A stretch of 64,000 nucleotides of DNA from Telopea speciosissima (taxonomy: Eukaryota > Streptophyta > Magnoliopsida > Proteales > Proteaceae): the NCBI RefSeq assembly GCF_018873765.1, contig NC_057924.1, positions 18,099,542 through 18,163,541 of the forward strand. Reading direction: 5' to 3'. A program made the position numbers and the translations under genes. Below the pieces are notes generated by a model that had not been told where the DNA came from, did not search any database, and was given only the letters and a program-made list of their open reading frames with translations. Shown here piece by piece: positions 42,385 through 53,849 of the stretch (positions are counted from its first letter, which is position 1; every line of letters starts with the position of its first letter).

Positions 42385-45300
42385 AGTTCTACGATGAATA
42401 CATTAATTTGATAAAGGTTTTGCTAAAATAAAATTATGGTTTAGGGTTTTCTTCCCCATCTCTTTCTTCAAAATAAAATTGAGAAGAAGATAAGCAAAAT
42501 CCGTAGGATCAGATTCATCCATCATTTGTGCACTATTGGTAAAATGACCATGTATCACTAATTCCGGTGGCATTAAAAAAAAAACTTGAAACTCTACAAT
42601 TTTTATGTTTTGAATTTTAACAAAGTCAATAGGTATGATCTTGATATATGCCTTGCAATATTCAAGTCGAATGGACAGGATCAAATTCGTGCATCATCTA
42701 CGCGTTGTGGGTAAAACGACCATATCTCACTCATCTGATGTCAGAATGACTTCATTCCAATGGCAATGGAAATTAAACTAGAAGATTTGTAACTTTCATA
42801 TTTTACGTTTTAACTAAAGCAGTGAATAAGATATTGAAAAATATGACCCACGTTTCTATATATGCAGACAGAATTTGTTTGGTTAATGTTTTGCAAGCTT
42901 GAAGGTCCTATCATAATGATGAGATATAGTTAGGAAACTATGTGATGGTATCCTATTAGATTTAAAAAACCTTACTAAATGTTTGTCTAAATTAAGTTGT
43001 TAATCTTATTAAGTCTTTATTTGCAATTTAGATATCTAATTGCAGTTAGATTGCATTAGTGACTTGCCAAATTGGAAAGTGTTTCAAAATTGATAAGTAG
43101 AGTTGTAATAGGGTTGGAAAGAGTTATAATCACCTTCTAATTATAGAATTCCTATCTAATTTGGACAACTTATTGGGCAACCTTTCCTAATTTATCAAAT
43201 TAGAAAGTAATTTAAAAGTTTGATTATGTTTCTACTTTGATTTTACTTGTTCTCCATATTTTGGACTTTGGTAATTGAGTCAAATTAGGAAAGTCAATCT
43301 AATTACCTACATGACAACTTTTGAATTGTCAAAATCCAACATGGGTATGACTCAAGACTGAATATGGATTGTGAATGTGGGTCTAATGTTTTGGATCTTA
43401 ATAAAAACATCTTAATGTAGGTTTATTAGGTTAATGTCCAAAATTGATGTTTATATTATGATATGATGAAATTACTCTCACTTGCCTAATAAGATATTTG
43501 GATAAGATCCAAATTGACTGAAATACCCTTGCAATGCTAAAGCAATATGTATCTTTTGATTAAAGTGTTTAATCATGTAAGTCATTCCAACGAGTTGAAA
43601 TGTTCAAAATGTTCCTCAAACCCTAATTTTGTTTTTGGCATTCTGTCTTGAAATTGTAATTAAAGTGTTTAATTGCATATGATAGTAAGAGTTGCAATGA
43701 CGCATATGCGACATGAACGCCATGTTATTGGTGAAGCCTGGTCTCAATCTAGAAAGTGATGTGGGGAATCTTTGAAGGGTTGTTTCGGCTTCGAAACATG
43801 CTAGAAAGGCCTAAAAGTGCATATATAAGTACCAAAGGTTCTGATTCCTATAGAGCTCGTCGAGACCTTCGAATCGATATGTATTTTGACATATGTGCAG
43901 TTCTAGTCTGAACTAGATTGGGTGGATTTTTTGGGCTTCTAGGGGCATTTTTGTATTTTTCTGGGTTAGGGCTTCCTTATAAAGTGTTTTTATCTCGCTG
44001 AGAGGGTAAGGTGAGATTTGAGGGTTTGTAATTAGCTTTAAAGAAATAGTGAAAATAGTTCTATCTCCGGCCGTGGATGTAGTCTACCTTCTTGGGGTTG
44101 AACCACAAATCCTTGGTGTTTTGTGTTTGTCTTCTCTTCTTTTTTTCGTTTTCTTCTACAAAATCCCCAGTTTTTGGGCGTTGTTGTTCTAACATGCCAA
44201 CATTTTTGGTATACACATGTAAATATATATTTTGCATTGTGCCTAATACTTTGTGTTGTAGCATGGGATGGTCATGGGATTAAATGTGATGAATGTTTTA
44301 TTTGTCATATTGTCTTTCCCCCATCTTATTCTCTCCATTTAAATTATTAAATCTCCCCTTGAGCAGCCCTAAATGGAGAGGGTTGGTTTTCTCAAGGTCT
44401 TGTTATTGCTGTAGTTAAAGTTTAAATTGTAAATTTTATTGGATGTAATTTAATTTTAAAGTCATAAGATGTAATTGTAAGAAATACATATGATGTGCTT
44501 CAAAAGGAAGATTGTTGTAAGATGGAGGATCGATGCCGAATCCAATGGGAGCATACATTAAAGATATGATCGAGATTTGATGCACTCATTGGAGAATGAA
44601 TGTGGAATTCAATGACCATACCATATATTATAATTGTTATTTTATATGTTTATCTTTTATGCATAATGCATAGTCACATGAGGTTACTTATTTTTACATA
44701 TTGCCAAATGCATATGATGTATGATTGTTAAGAGTAACATGGTTAATGTGTACATATGTTAAATTACCTCATTACCCTCGACTGTAATAACAAGTACATA
44801 ACAGGCTAGGAACCTTTGATTAAGCGGTTAGGAAAGTCAAAAAGAGGACTCGAAGCCCTACATATTTCATGTTTTGGTCTCTTCCACAATCTTTCATTAA
44901 GGCACCTTGAAATGCCCTTAAATGCACGTTATATGCAAAATAGAAATTCTGAACATTCTGCAATGCATGAAGAACATGTCATAGCCTCCCATTCTGATAT
45001 CAAATTGATCTAATAAAAATATAGATGGAAATATAACTCTTAGATATATATTTCTCTTGTTTTAAGCTTCCATAGATTCTTAATAAATGATAGGTCAATA
45101 AACCCTCGAAGTTGCTTCATGTGCAAAAAAGATATATCGAACATTATGAACCACAACTGTTGACCAACTCATGATTTTATCGGTCTTACCTGGGATATGC
45201 CTAATACAAGTTGCATATGAAGACTAATTCAATTTATGTTAAGCACTTCAACATCTAACGTGTTGGTGTAAATATATATGGTGCACACAATAGAGTGCCA

Positions 45301-46510
45301 GCACTGCTACATTATCTTAGGCTATGCATTGGCCACTCAACCAGCTGCCTAATTATGCCAGCTACATTACCACCCATAGCACTACATGTTCTACTAGATC
45401 ATAGTTAACAAAAATTACAAACAAATGCTATAACTATTATACAAACATATATACATACAAGAATGGTCCAAAAAAAAATCTTGAAAAGTCCTTAGTGGGG
45501 TCTCCACATTGGTACAAAGACCATACTTGCGGGGCTAGTTCCGGCTCTTCTCTCGGATGAGGAGGAGAAAAAGGGGTGTTTGACATTTGAAGTGTAGAGT
45601 CACCACCTAGATAAGGGTCTAGAACCTATAAATGTCTCCACCTTTTGGAGAAGAGAAAATGACTCTAATGGATAAGGCAAAAGGTCTTCCCAGATCTTTG
45701 AGTAGGTTCAAGGTTATGGGTTGGGAATGTGTTAGGCACCCAATACACCGGGCCGAAGGCCAGTTTCTTTATATTTGGACCATTCCTAATCTTACAAATC
45801 CTATTAACTGGCAAGTATAATGAAAATAGTAAATCTAACCTAGTCTAGATGCCTAGGCAAAAAAACAGTAAATCATATAGGAAAGCATTAATGTAAACTT
45901 GGAATAAATTATCAACATGAAGCTAAACATAATGAATATTGCTTGAATAAGGGGATACAATATATACATGGGGGAGACTAAACTGAGCGTATCAAATATC
46001 AATATCGGTATTGATATTGATATTGGTACCAGTAAATGTAGCGTTTATGGGCTTCCCCATGTATTTGCTATCCACCTCTTCATATGTTGGATCATGTATA
46101 TATAATATAATATTTTCCTTGTTCTCCTATATACAAAATTCAATAAGACTTTGAACAATTTTTATTGTACTAAAGGAGATATTTTCATGCACTTCCTTGA
46201 AAGATTTATAATGTTTCTCTATTTGAAACCATGGTTGTAATCATGGATATAGAAAGTTTTGTAGATGAAATGAATAAACTCATTGTGTGTATGCTATTAT
46301 TTTGTTTATTAGGTGGTGAATGTCTGTTACATAGTAAATATATATGCCCGTATGTTTGCTTACAGAGTGGCCATATTAAACACGTATCGTGTTATTGCCA
46401 TATGCATTTTATTACGTCGGATTATTGAAAAGTGTTATTGCCGTCTAGTTCGTTTAATTGCCGTATGTATTCGTTCCCGTTCAATTGCCGTTCCCGAACT
46501 TACTAACTAA
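42385..46510. other. Long non-coding, probably repeat-derived stretch
   Basis: No gene found in 4 kb. 42475-42835 holds two loosely similar halves. 43980-44130 has LTR character (CCGTGGATGTAG, GGGTTGAACCACAAATCC). 45595-45745 matches 19185-19345. 45990-46035 has ATCGGTATTGATATTG repeats of the kind in the MITEs at 47520 and 52972. Short frames have no domains. Confidence 0.5.
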
Positions 46511-47155
46511 GGTTAAGGGTGTCAAATTGGAACCAGAACCGAAAATTGAAACTAGACTTAATAAGCTGAACCAAATTGAATTGAATAAAATTTTGTTACA
46601 TCCAGATCTGAAATGTAAGAACCGAATTCGATTTGATCTCGTTCCAGAATAGAAACTTTTGGTATGAACCAAAATTTTGTATATTAGTATATATAATACT
46701 AATATATTATTACATATTCATACAATATAATACAAAGATATCATACTATATATTACTAATAGTACTATTAAATTCTATAATACTACTATGTTATAATATA
46801 ATATATCACGCTAAATATTCATATTTTATAGTGGAAAAGAACGCTTCCTAGTCACGTGCGGTGTGCAACTACTACGCCTAGACTCAGGGTTGTGTGAAAT
46901 GACCACCGTGCCTCAAGGAAAATGCCAAAATTCTTGAGGGTGCTGTGGTTATTTCGCACAACCATGTGTCTAGGCGTAGGAGTCATGCCCCGCACCCGAT
47001 CAAGTAATTTTCTCTTTCCCTACTTTAGAATAGTACTATATGAATAGAGTATATAGGAACCGGTGTAAAACCAAATTCTGGAACCAAAACCAAACTAAAC
47101 GGAACTAGTTCATGAATGGTTTTTCCGGTTACAACCAAATCAATGTGTACCCATA
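46510..47155. repeat. MITE-like element containing a foldback hairpin
   Basis: TTAAGGGTGTCAAA at 46513 resembles the left terminus of the hAT MITE at 11597, with AACCGAA-type words inside. A separate hairpin at about 46838-47020 pairs CTACGCCTAGAC with GTCTAGGCGTAG and GGTTGTGTGAAATGACC with GGTTATTTCGCACAACC. I found no clear right terminus or target duplication for the outer element. Confidence 0.6.
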
Positions 47156-47519
47156 AGATCAGAAGCACACTTCATTCCGTACCCCATTTGGTGTTTACTG
47201 CTACACAGTAATTTCATTTGGACTCAAGAACAAAGGTGTGCCTTACATGATGGATTCAAAAATACCATGACCAAGATCTTCAACCAAGGACATGTTGAAT
47301 AACACGGTCAAAAAGGAGAAAGCAGACCTAACATAAACTCAGAAAACTACAGGGCATGCAGGGCACTCATGGAGTTGCTTGTTAGGTTAGGGCTTTTCTA
47401 CACTGGGTTGATTCACCAATCCATGTGTTTGGTCTAGTTGCTTGGACGACCAGATAGACCAACACTCTCTGGGACCAAACCCAATACCCGATTTTAAGAG
47501 ATTTACATGCGCAGGTATA

Positions 47520-47715
47520 CCGACCATGGTTTGAAATCAGTATCGGATCGGCTGGATTGACCGATTTGTATCGGTATTGGTGGACACTGATATTGATTCC
47601 TGGCCAATCTCATACAGACAAGAGTAAAATGTAAAGTTAAAGAAAAAAAATAGAGGTAAACCTGACCGATCTAGATCGATATGGACCGGTATCAATATTG
47701 GTATTAAAACCCTGG
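47520..47715. repeat. Inverted-repeat MITE (GATACCGG-type)
   Basis: Ends ACCATGGTTTGAAATC and, complemented, ACCAGGGTTTTAATACC, with TATCGG and CCGATA words inside. Related DNA occurs at 52972-53230. Confidence 0.6.
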
Positions 47716-48145
47716 TATAGAATACCCCGTTTTATCCTCTTCCACAACCCCAGCTACAGGCCTCAACCCTGAGCCCACAGCTAGGGGTGCAAGTTTGGCC
47801 ATGACGGCCCAAACCCGCACTAACCTACACTAATCCCAAATAGGGCGTCAGTTGAGATATCTTGGCTTTGAGGGCAGGTCAAGGTTGGGAGTTTCTGACT
47901 TTGAGTCAAGGTCAGATCGGGATAGGGTTGCGGCCTTGGGCAGTTGGGCCGTGCCCGACCCAACCCAACCCAACCCTGTCTCCTTCTTCTTCCCAACCTA
48001 GCCAACTGATACATCTCCCTTCCCTACCATAGTCAGAGCCAATGAGGATCAGTCTGACCCGACTTTGAGGGTGGGGTCAGAGTTGAATTTTTCTGACCCT
48101 GGGCCAACCAAGCTTCAAGGGTAATCAAGATTAGACAGGCCCAAC

Positions 48146-48866
48146 CTTAGTTAGTAAGTTCGGGAACGGCAATTGAACGGAAACGGATACGTACGGCAGT
48201 TAAACGGATTAGACGGTAATAATACTTTTCAAAAATCCGGCTTCATAAAATGCATACGGTAATAATACGGTATGCGTTTAATACGGATATAATACGGCAT
48301 AGACGGCAATAATACTTTAAAAAAACGGACATATATTCATTATATAACATGCATTCACCACCTAATAAACAAAATAATATCATGATTTTATTAACTAAAA
48401 TAAACACAATAATATAATATGCTATATAACATCTCTAAGATTATCATTTAACATACCAAAATATCAATAATCTACAAGAAATGAATGTAGATTGGCTGAA
48501 AATGACATGAGCAAGTTGAAAGACCAGAGAAACAAGAGGAGAGTACAAGACTTAAGTGCTGCTTTGTTGAACGGAGATGGCGAGGATGATTGGAGATGGA
48601 GGGCGGCTACTTTTGCCTGCTACGGTTGGATGTTCAACGCAAATCGAAGGGACGAAAGGGAAAGTGAAATCGTTTCCCTAAATTCTAATCTTTTGGATAA
48701 TTTTTTTTTTATAAAAAAAATGTATAATACGTGTATTATTCGAGTATAATACGTGCTTACTTAAAAAATGCGTTTTTTTATAAAAATACGAGGATAGGAA
48801 TATTATACGTTTAAAAATACGAAAACGCGTATAATACGCGTATGATACGCGACTTTACTAACTAAG
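48146..48866. mobile_element. hAT-type non-autonomous element, family CTTAGTTAGTAAG, copy 1 (721 bp)
   Basis: Termini CTTAGTTAGTAAG and TTTACTAACTAAG; exact 8-bp target duplication GGCCCAAC (48138-48145, 48867-48874). Subterminal regions are packed with ATACGG and ATAATAC words (left) and TATAATACGCGT (right). The interior (48490-48690) has a more complex segment with GTTGAACGGAGATGG and GAGGATGATTGGAGAT that recurs in copy 2. Confidence 0.9.
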
Positions 48867-49895
48867 GGCCCAACCCGACCCTATTGCAGCCATGCACAGA
48901 TGACCTGACTACAATTTTCGTTGATGACCCTCACGTGATGGTACTTTTACTTTAATTAAGTGCGTAGCCATCTAGAACGTCTTTTTATGTTTATGTTTAG
49001 AGAGGTTAAGAGTTTTTGTCCGCATGCAATAATCAGAGCCCGGTCAGAATTGGAAGCTTTGACTGAAAAGCTATCTTTCCTCTTCCGCTTCCGGAGAGAA
49101 AGAGAGTAGGCAAGATAGTATATATGAAAGAAAATGAAAAATATGGATTTAATAACAGCCTAGCATTGCAATATTACGGTATTACCCCTACACATTTAGA
49201 CAAACAACCCTTACTGGCTACTACAGTCCTCCCAGTCCCACACCCTATCTCCTCTCTCTTTCACACATTTACCCTTCATGTGCAGCGCCCGCCAGTGCAA
49301 AAGACATGGAATCTTCTGCTTCTGCCATTGGCTAGTTCACTAACCCCCCATGTGATCCCACTCTCTCACCCTCACCCTCATTTTCTTATATAATTACGTA
49401 AACTACCTTTCCTTATTCCACCTGTAAAGCTGTAATTCTGTAAAAACTATAAGGCTGTACAGCGGCAGGCAAAGCAGACGAGAGTATTGGTATTATCGGT
49501 ATTCCCTAGACGACGACCTTATCATCTTCGTCCCCATTACAAGTTTCAATGATCTGGCCACGTTCCATTCCACTTCCATTCCAGTACACTCCACAGACTC
49601 ATTCTATCCCCTGCTTTTCACTGTTCACTTCTATCGTAAGCCGCTTTTTATCAACTTTCCTCCACCGTTCCCTCCACGTACTCGAAGATGACCGTCTGAT
49701 CTTCATAGTTTTCTAAGAGTCCCGGGGGGCCCACCTCACAGTCATCCAACATACAATCATTTCTCGCTTTGAAATTCTAAATGCATGCCCACGTGGACGC
49801 ACTGTCCCGTTTGTTACTCTCAACACGACCGTGTCATTTGGGTTAAAGACCGAGGCCATTTTCGTCATCAAATGATTACTCCTCACTCTTCAGTA

Positions 49896-49922
<27 letters not shown>
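49896..49922 (+). repeat. CT microsatellite upstream of the acidic-protein gene
   Basis: About 13 CT units lie roughly 130 bp before the start codon, probably in the 5' untranslated region, a common arrangement in plant genes. A TATATAAT motif lies at 49386, but I cannot fix the transcription start. Confidence 0.7.
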
Positions 49923-49927
<5 letters not shown>

Positions 49928-50051
49928 AAGTCTCAACCTCATCTTCAAGCTTCGTTCGGCACGGCCCTATCTCTGAACACTGAGCTTTTTTTTCCAGATT
50001 CGCTACCAGTCTCCCATAATTTCATGCTATTTCGGGTGATAGGCGGAAACG

Positions 50052-52346
50052 ATGATGGAAACTCAGAGGCCGCATCGAAGTGGAAGTACCAGTAGCGAGC
50101 TTTTCATCTGTTTCACTTCGAGGCCCTCTTTATCTTCTGGTTCATCTATGAAGATTTCCTCCAAATCCATTCTCAGCCCTGCTCGTACCGACAAGTTAAG
50201 AGAATCTACGTTGTCTCTTTCTTCTTCTCTAAGTCGAAGGCTTAGAAGCAATGGCAGCATGAAGGGTGGGCAGGCTTCCCCCATGTTCCCAACTGGAAAC
50301 AAGAAGAGAGGTTCAACATTTGAGAATCCAGAGCCTTCGTCACCGAAGGTTACTTGCATTGGTCAGGTTCGTGTCAAGAAGAAGAAGCAGGGGAAGAAGA
50401 TGCGAGCAAGATCTACGCGAAGAGGGGAAGCGAGTTTCAGGAAAACAGAGCAGCCCCAAGATGGGATTCAGCAGCAGCACAACCAGGAATGCTTGCCTCA
50501 CCGGAATCAGAGATGGGTTCATATCCCCTTGACGATTTGCGAGGCTCTGAGGGAGTTCAACTGTTTTCTTCCTTGCCGGTCACGGTGTTCTTCGGCAAAC
50601 GAGAGAGAGAAGGAAGAAAAGGAAGAAAAGACGACGACGAACACGACCTCTTCCGGTTCATGCGATGCTGTGTTTGCGAGGTGGTTGATGGCTATACAAG
50701 AAGGTCAGGAGGAGAAGGGAACAGAGATAGCGCTGATGGTTGGAGAAGAAAAGACGAGGGAGAACACAGAAGCGGTTGAAGTCAATGTGATGGACATCGA
50801 TGAGAAAGAGGAAGTTAAGGAGGAGATCGAGGACGAAGAAGACAAAAGGGTGAGCATCTGCATTCCACCCAGGAATGCTTTGTTGTTGATGAGGTGCAGA
50901 TCTGAACCTTTCAGGGTTTCTTCTCTCTCAAATCGCTTCTGGGATTCTCCCGCTACAAAAGAAAATGAACATGTGGATGAAGACGACGACGGAGACAGCG
51001 AAGATGATAATGATGATGAAATGCAGGCTGGTGAAGCAGATGAAGAAGAAGAAGACGATGACGATGACGGTAACGATAACGACGAAGAAGAAGAAAATGT
51101 TGAAGCAGTGCAGGTTGAGTTTGATGAAAAGCAGGGAGAGGAGGAAATGGCCACTGTAGCTATTCGGGAAGCCCCCAATCCACAAGAAAATGAAGAAGAT
51201 TCAGAAATGCAAGGAAACCCAACAGCAGTAACAGCTGAATTAGGAAAAGGTGAAGAAATTCCAGTGAGAGGAGTAGAAAGCGACTCGGAGAAGCAAGGAC
51301 AACATGATGAATCGCAAATGGAGCATACCGAGGGACAAATTCTGGAAAATGGGTCTTCAGCTGAAGCTCTCGAAGAAGTAGAAAAGCCAGAAATCGAGGC
51401 GAACGCAGCAGAACAAGAAACCAAGTCGCCAGACACAGTAGAAGCAGAAGCAGAAGCAGAGGCAGAAACAGAAACAGAGACAGAAGCAGAAGGGAGGAGA
51501 ACGAGCTCTGTCTCATCTTCTTCTTCTTCGTCTGCAGTGCCCGCACAGACAACAAGAGTAGAAAGAGAGGGAAAAGAACCAGATCAAGAACAAGATATTG
51601 CTGAATTAGCAGAAGCGGCACAAGTGGCTTTAGAAGAAACAGTGGACGATTCAAAGGAAGTGAAAGAGCCCGATGATGGAGCTCAAGAGATACATGAGAC
51701 AGCGATAAAGACAGGAGAGACCCAGGAAGAGATATGTGCAATGGAGACGCCGCAGAACCAACAGCAGCAGAAGCAAAACCGAACCCACGAAGACCAAAGC
51801 AAAGACTGTCAAGGAGAAGGAGTAAAAGAGAACTCAGAAGAGAGAGAAGGAAGGTCAAAGTTGCCGGACTGCTTGTTGTTGATGATGTTTGAGCCGAAGT
51901 TGTCGATGGAGGTGTCAAAGGAGACTTGGGTCTCAAGCACTGATTTCATCAGGTGCCGCCCTGAGAAACCACTAGTCATCCCAAAGAACGATGAATCCAA
52001 AAAGAGTGTGAGCACTGATTCCAATCCTGCGCAGCAACAGCAACACCAACCTCAGCTACAACAGCAGCAGCAGCAACAGGCGGCTCGGAAGTCGTGTTCG
52101 AATCTAGCACCGGCACCGGTGGCGGTACCACCGTCGACGGCTGCGCCACCGTCGATGGCAGCTGTGATAGAGCAGAAGCTTGTGAACGCCGGGGCCTACG
52201 AACCCTTCGTACTCACGCGCTGCAAATCGGAGCCGGTGCGGTCCTCGGTTAAGCTCGCCCCGGAGGCTTGTTTCTGGAAGAACCGAAGGCTTGATCCTCA
52301 TCGTCCAACTACGCTAGGCGTGGGACAAGCGGGCCTCGGCTTCTGA
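50052..52346 (+). CDS. Plant-specific acidic (Glu-rich) protein, function unknown, single exon
   Basis: Predicted 764 residues, no intron. The start is secure: an in-frame TAG lies 12 bases upstream of the ATG-ATG pair. A Ser/Arg-rich N-terminus is followed by conserved blocks: KVTCIGQVRVKKKKQGKK (99-116), RWVHIPLTICEALREFNCF (154-172), CDAVFARWLMAIQ (204-216) and VSICIPPRNALLLMRCRSEP (267-286). Residues about 305-600 are low-complexity Glu/Asp/Ala, probably disordered. A second conserved module follows: LPDCLLLMMFEPKLSMEV (from about 604), a Gln-rich tract, then LTRCKSEPVR (about 720) and a C-terminus ending GVGQAGLGF. The two RC.SEP.R motifs are a visible internal echo. The basic Lys/Arg cluster could be a nuclear signal (inference). 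I recognise the pattern from plant uncharacterised proteins but know no function. Confidence 0.93.
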   Translation: MMETQRPHRSGSTSSELFICFTSRPSLSSGSSMKISSKSILSPARTDKLRESTLSLSSSLSRRLRSNGSMKGGQASPMFPTGNKKRGSTFENPEPSSPKVTCIGQVRVKKKKQGKKMRARSTRRGEASFRKTEQPQDGIQQQHNQECLPHRNQRWVHIPLTICEALREFNCFLPCRSRCSSANEREKEEKEEKTTTNTTSSGSCDAVFARWLMAIQEGQEEKGTEIALMVGEEKTRENTEAVEVNVMDIDEKEEVKEEIEDEEDKRVSICIPPRNALLLMRCRSEPFRVSSLSNRFWDSPATKENEHVDEDDDGDSEDDNDDEMQAGEADEEEEDDDDDGNDNDEEEENVEAVQVEFDEKQGEEEMATVAIREAPNPQENEEDSEMQGNPTAVTAELGKGEEIPVRGVESDSEKQGQHDESQMEHTEGQILENGSSAEALEEVEKPEIEANAAEQETKSPDTVEAEAEAEAETETETEAEGRRTSSVSSSSSSSAVPAQTTRVEREGKEPDQEQDIAELAEAAQVALEETVDDSKEVKEPDDGAQEIHETAIKTGETQEEICAMETPQNQQQQKQNRTHEDQSKDCQGEGVKENSEEREGRSKLPDCLLLMMFEPKLSMEVSKETWVSSTDFIRCRPEKPLVIPKNDESKKSVSTDSNPAQQQQHQPQLQQQQQQQAARKSCSNLAPAPVAVPPSTAAPPSMAAVIEQKLVNAGAYEPFVLTRCKSEPVRSSVKLAPEACFWKNRRLDPHRPTTLGVGQAGLGF

Positions 52347-52499
52347 CCCGACCCGAAGCTGGCCCAAAATTGAAGACCCTGATGCGACAAGGCTTTTTGC
52401 AGTTTCCTTTTCCTTTTGCACAATACTCTGGTGTGTGGGGTCTGTCTAGTATTGTCGATTGTACATCCTCTCGTTGGTGATTAATTTTCTTTCTTTTTC

Positions 52500-52545
52500 T
52501 GTATTTCTTCTTTTCTTCTTTTTTTTTTTTTTTTTTTTTTCGGTC
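52500..52545. repeat. Poly(T) tract downstream of the acidic-protein gene
   Basis: T/C-rich stretch ending in about 21 T, some 160 bp after the stop codon. It may lie in the 3' untranslated region. No clear AATAAA signal was seen. Confidence 0.6.
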
Positions 52546-52971
52546 GAAAGGCGGTGGAACCCACCTTAATTTGTCTTGTACTAAATACTAATTTCTTTTT
52601 TTATTTTAAATTAAAATTGGTGTTGTACTAGTTTGGACTTTAATGTTGTTTGGCAACATTAAAGTGGTGTTTCCTGTTTAGCCTTTAAAAAAACGGTGTT
52701 TTGGTGTGTTTGATAAGCAGGTTGATGTGGACGGATCAACCTGGTTATTGTGGGTTTCAGTTGCCCTGGGCCCATGGACCACCCCTGGCCCCTCCAAAGG
52801 CCTTTTTAGCTTTGTCTTTTGCTTATCATCGAATTCAATCATCTGAATTAAGGAATCACGGAAAACCCTTTTAACTTTTAAAAGAGTGTCTCACTTTATC
52901 CCTACGAGGGATAACTAATAAGGACCAACTCCCTTAATATGATTCCAACAATCTTTTGTAGTTCATGCAGG

Positions 52972-53230
52972 GTTCTAGGTATCGGTATCGGATCTTGCTA
53001 GTATACAGACCGCTCCATATTGGTATGAACCGACACTAATACAGATACCTGGCTGATAGATCAGTGATATGATACGTACAAAAAGATAAAATTGTCAAAA
53101 TTGATGTTGGTATTGGTATTTTTTATGGTAAAGACATCCGATACAACCGATATGGTCTGTACTCTAGTATTGATATAGATTTCGGAACAAGCTGATGTCT
53201 GATCTAATACCCGATCTGATACCATGAACA
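52972..53230. repeat. Inverted-repeat MITE (GGTATCGGTATCGG-type)
   Basis: Left GTTCTAGGTATCGGTATC and right GATCTGATACCATGAAC pair imperfectly, with CGATATGG, CCGATAC and TATTGGTAT words inside. Same style as 47520-47715. Confidence 0.6.
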
Positions 53231-53324
53231 ACAACTATGAACACATGGTAAAAGATACGAGGCAAATTATTCTTTTCAATCTTTTGTCTGATTTTTTTTT
53301 TTTTTTTTTTTGAGTTTAGTTCTT

Positions 53325-53490
53325 CTACACGTAGCAACAGGTGAACGTACTTGTGAGAGTCAATCACATTTTAATTTTATTTTCATAAAAACCCCTCCCC
53401 TTGTAAATGGCAAAAATAGGACAAGTGGTTGGCTCTCACATGTACGTTCACCTGTTGGTACGTGCCGATGATCCATTCTCATTTTTTTTT
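53325..53490. repeat. Foldback MITE, opposite orientation to 36050-36275
   Basis: Arms AACAGGTGAACGTAC and GTACGTTCACCTGTT pair. The centre has CCTCCCCTTGTAAATGGC and AAAAATAGGA, the complement of DNA at 36160-36200. It ends in GATGATCCATTCTC. Confidence 0.75.
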
Positions 53491-53849
53491 CTCTAATAGT
53501 TTATATGATCTTCAAAAGCGTGTAACCTAAGTGGAGTGCTAAAGACCCCTAGAGGGGATTGCTTTTATCAGATCATATCCAACACACTTTCTATTATATT
53601 CGTGCCAAAAAACCTGGGTCAATTTGAACTTTGGTTCTAAGTCCTCAACCCAAACCCTAACCCGATTATGATGGTAGGTCCAGAACTTGAAGCCATATCC
53701 ACCGATACCTCCCTCGTGCAACTACAAAATTCACCACTAGATGTTCAGATCATGGTAAATACCACTGACTGGGAAGCCATAACCATAGGTTTAATATTTT
53801 AAACAATAAATCATGATGAGAGTGAGTTAATACGCGTAGACATCGACAC

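Noticed and set aside
44092-44350. Frame with a signal-peptide-like hydrophobic start
   Set aside because: Lies in LTR-like DNA; T-rich composition explains the hydrophobicity; no conserved Cys pattern.
48492-48749. 85-codon frame inside the hAT-type element
   Set aside because: The matching segment in the second element does not keep an equivalent frame; kept only as a finding on captured sequence.
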